Source: Aquimarina acroporae | Lineage (GTDB): Bacteria > Bacteroidota > Bacteroidia > Flavobacteriales > Flavobacteriaceae | NCBI RefSeq assembly: GCF_023195925.1 | Contig: NZ_JALPRE010000001.1 | Span: 620,001 to 684,000 of the forward strand | Length of the DNA stretch: 64,000 nt | Direction: 5' to 3' | Shown here: one piece after another, positions 62,740-64,000 of the stretch | How positions within the stretch are numbered: position 1 is the stretch's first letter | Layout: every line of letters starts with the position of its first letter | Made by a program: the position numbers and the translations under genes | Notes under the pieces: model-generated | The model's input: the letters and a program-made list of their open reading frames with translations, nothing else | Told to the model about the DNA's origin: nothing | The model's database searches: none

Positions 62740-64000
62740 TTAGTAAGCTAATAAATCTAACAATTCTTGTTCGAATCTATTTTTAGACAAATATTGATTT
62801 TCTAAATTAGTATCAAAAGGAATCGGTGTTTCAATACTTGCTACTCTTTTTACAGGTGCATCTAAGTACTCGAAGCAATTCTCCATAATTCCAGAAGAAA
62901 TTTCAGATGCTATTCCTCCAAATAACGTATCTTCTTGAAGTATGATTGCTTTCCCTGTTTTTTTAACTGAAGAATAAATAGTTTCAGCATCTAAAGGTTG
63001 TAAAGTTCTTAAATCTATCACATCTGCAGAGACTTCTTTATTGGTCTTTAATACATCTAGCGCCCAATGTATACCTGCTCCATAACTAATAATAGTAACA
63101 TCTTTTCCTTCTTTCAATAAAGCGGCTTTACCAAAAGGAAGATTGTAATACCCTGAAGGAACTTCTTGTCGAATACTTCTGTATAAAGCTTTATGCTCAA
63201 AAAACAATACAGGATTATTATCTTCTATTGCTGTTATCAATAGCCCCTTTGCATCATAAGGGAATGCTGGATATACAACCTTTAAACCAGGCACTTTGGT
63301 AAACCATGCTTCATTCGTTTGACTATGAAAAGGACCCGCTCCAACTCCCGCTCCACAAGGCATTCGAATAACGACATCTGAAGATTGCCCCCAACGGTAG
63401 TGAGACTTTGCCAATAAATTTACTATTGGATTAAACCCAGAAGAGACAAAATCTGCAAATTGCATTTCAACCACGGCCTTATGGTTATTAATAGAAAGAC
63501 CATATCCTGTAGACACGATCACAGACTCACAAATGGGAGTGTTTCGCACTCTTTGTTTCCCAAAAGCTTCTACAAATCCCTCTGTAATCTTAAAAACACC
63601 TCCATATTCCGCAATATCTTGCCCCATTATTACCAATTCGTCATATCGCTTCATCGCTTCCTGCAGACCATCAGAAATAGCATCAATCAGCCTAATCTCA
63701 TTACTTTCCTTAATTTCATCTGTTTTTTGAAAATGATATTTTGCATAAACATCATCGATTTCTTGATTAAGTTCCACAGTCACCAAAGCCTCTTCATTTG
63801 CCCGTTCCCAATGATCATCTATTTCATTTTTAATGATAGACTTATGCTGTTGCTCTTCTATTTGGGAAAACACTCCATGATCAAATAAATATCTCTTATA
63901 ATTTTCTATTGGATCTTTCAGCTTCCAATGTTCCATCAACTCGTCGGGCACATACTTGGTACCACTAGCCTCTTCATGTCCTCTCATCCTAAATGTCTTA
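62740..64000 (-). CDS. Branched-chain 2-oxoacid dehydrogenase E1, fused alpha/beta (C-terminal part)
   Basis: Thiamine-diphosphate E1 component, cut by the right window edge; the frame stays open to position 64000 (KTFR before MRGHEEASGT). The segment holds the end of the alpha part (MRGHEEASGTKYVPDELMEH, YLFDHGV) and a full beta part from about residue 100: VIMGQDIAEYGGVFKITEGF, MPCGAGVGAGPFHSQ, FFEHKALYR and IDLRTLQPLD. Fused alpha-beta E1 proteins are common in Bacteroidota. They supply branched acyl-CoA. It is not part of the polysaccharide locus. Confidence 0.93.
   Translation of the reverse strand, partial: KTFRMRGHEEASGTKYVPDELMEHWKLKDPIENYKRYLFDHGVFSQIEEQQHKSIIKNEIDDHWERANEEALVTVELNQEIDDVYAKYHFQKTDEIKESNEIRLIDAISDGLQEAMKRYDELVIMGQDIAEYGGVFKITEGFVEAFGKQRVRNTPICESVIVSTGYGLSINNHKAVVEMQFADFVSSGFNPIVNLLAKSHYRWGQSSDVVIRMPCGAGVGAGPFHSQTNEAWFTKVPGLKVVYPAFPYDAKGLLITAIEDNNPVLFFEHKALYRSIRQEVPSGYYNLPFGKAALLKEGKDVTIISYGAGIHWALDVLKTNKEVSADVIDLRTLQPLDAETIYSSVKKTGKAIILQEDTLFGGIASEISSGIMENCFEYLDAPVKRVASIETPIPFDTNLENQYLSKNRFEQELLDLLAY

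Noticed and set aside
62740..64000. E1 dehydrogenase as supplier gene of the polysaccharide locus
   Set aside because: It is separated by a terminator-like structure and is a common housekeeping gene; a link to acyl supply is only speculative.

Overview
The window is AT-rich, with -7 boxes of the TAnnTTTG type, DUF4097/GIN-domain genes behind an ECF sigma factor, and a fused alpha/beta 2-oxoacid dehydrogenase. This points to a marine member of the Flavobacteriaceae (Bacteroidota), perhaps Aquimarina-like; the genus is inference only. No insertion sequence, tRNA, rRNA or CRISPR array was seen.

Positions 1-9000 are ordinary chromosome: truA (cut by the window start), a LysM protein of the YgaU/Kbp type, a small secreted protein, cmk, a stand-alone MreB-family gene, lon behind a 19-bp palindrome, and an ECF sigma / membrane-anchored regulator / DUF4097 / GIN-domain envelope module. 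The last 1.3 kb holds the end of a branched-chain 2-oxoacid dehydrogenase E1 gene.

Positions 9061-62485 form one very large surface-polysaccharide locus of the Wzx/Wzy type. It has a CpsB-like phosphatase (+); a four-gene export and sugar operon (-): 4-aminotransferase, CapD/PglF-like dehydratase, Wza, Wzc; an isolated acyltransferase pair (+); a 12-gene minus block (32592 to 19366); a beta-helix lipoprotein (+); and a 24-gene minus block (62485 to 35064). PglF-, PglE-, PglD-, PglC- and PglA-like genes suggest a chain started on a bacillosamine-type sugar. TviB- and TviC-like enzymes suggest N-acetylhexosaminuronic acid, as in Vi antigen. Wzx, an EpsG-like polymerase, five glycosyltransferases and a pyruvyltransferase complete the polymer machinery.

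The striking feature is acyl decoration. Six MBOAT (AlgI/DltB-type) genes are each followed by an SGNH-type partner, always in that order. All six MBOATs keep the WHG histidine and end in the same residues, FIYFQF. One pair is preceded by a DltA-like adenylating enzyme and a carrier protein, giving the order A-C-B-D of a D-alanylation system in a Gram-negative polysaccharide locus. A second adenylating enzyme/carrier pair lies about 22 kb away beside GNAT/FemAB-like transferases and a NeuD-FAD/NAD(P) fusion protein. Two CapK/PaaK-like ligases and a PP-loop protein add further carboxylate-activating chemistry. The combined picture is a polysaccharide carrying several different acyl or aminoacyl groups; the substrates cannot be read from sequence.
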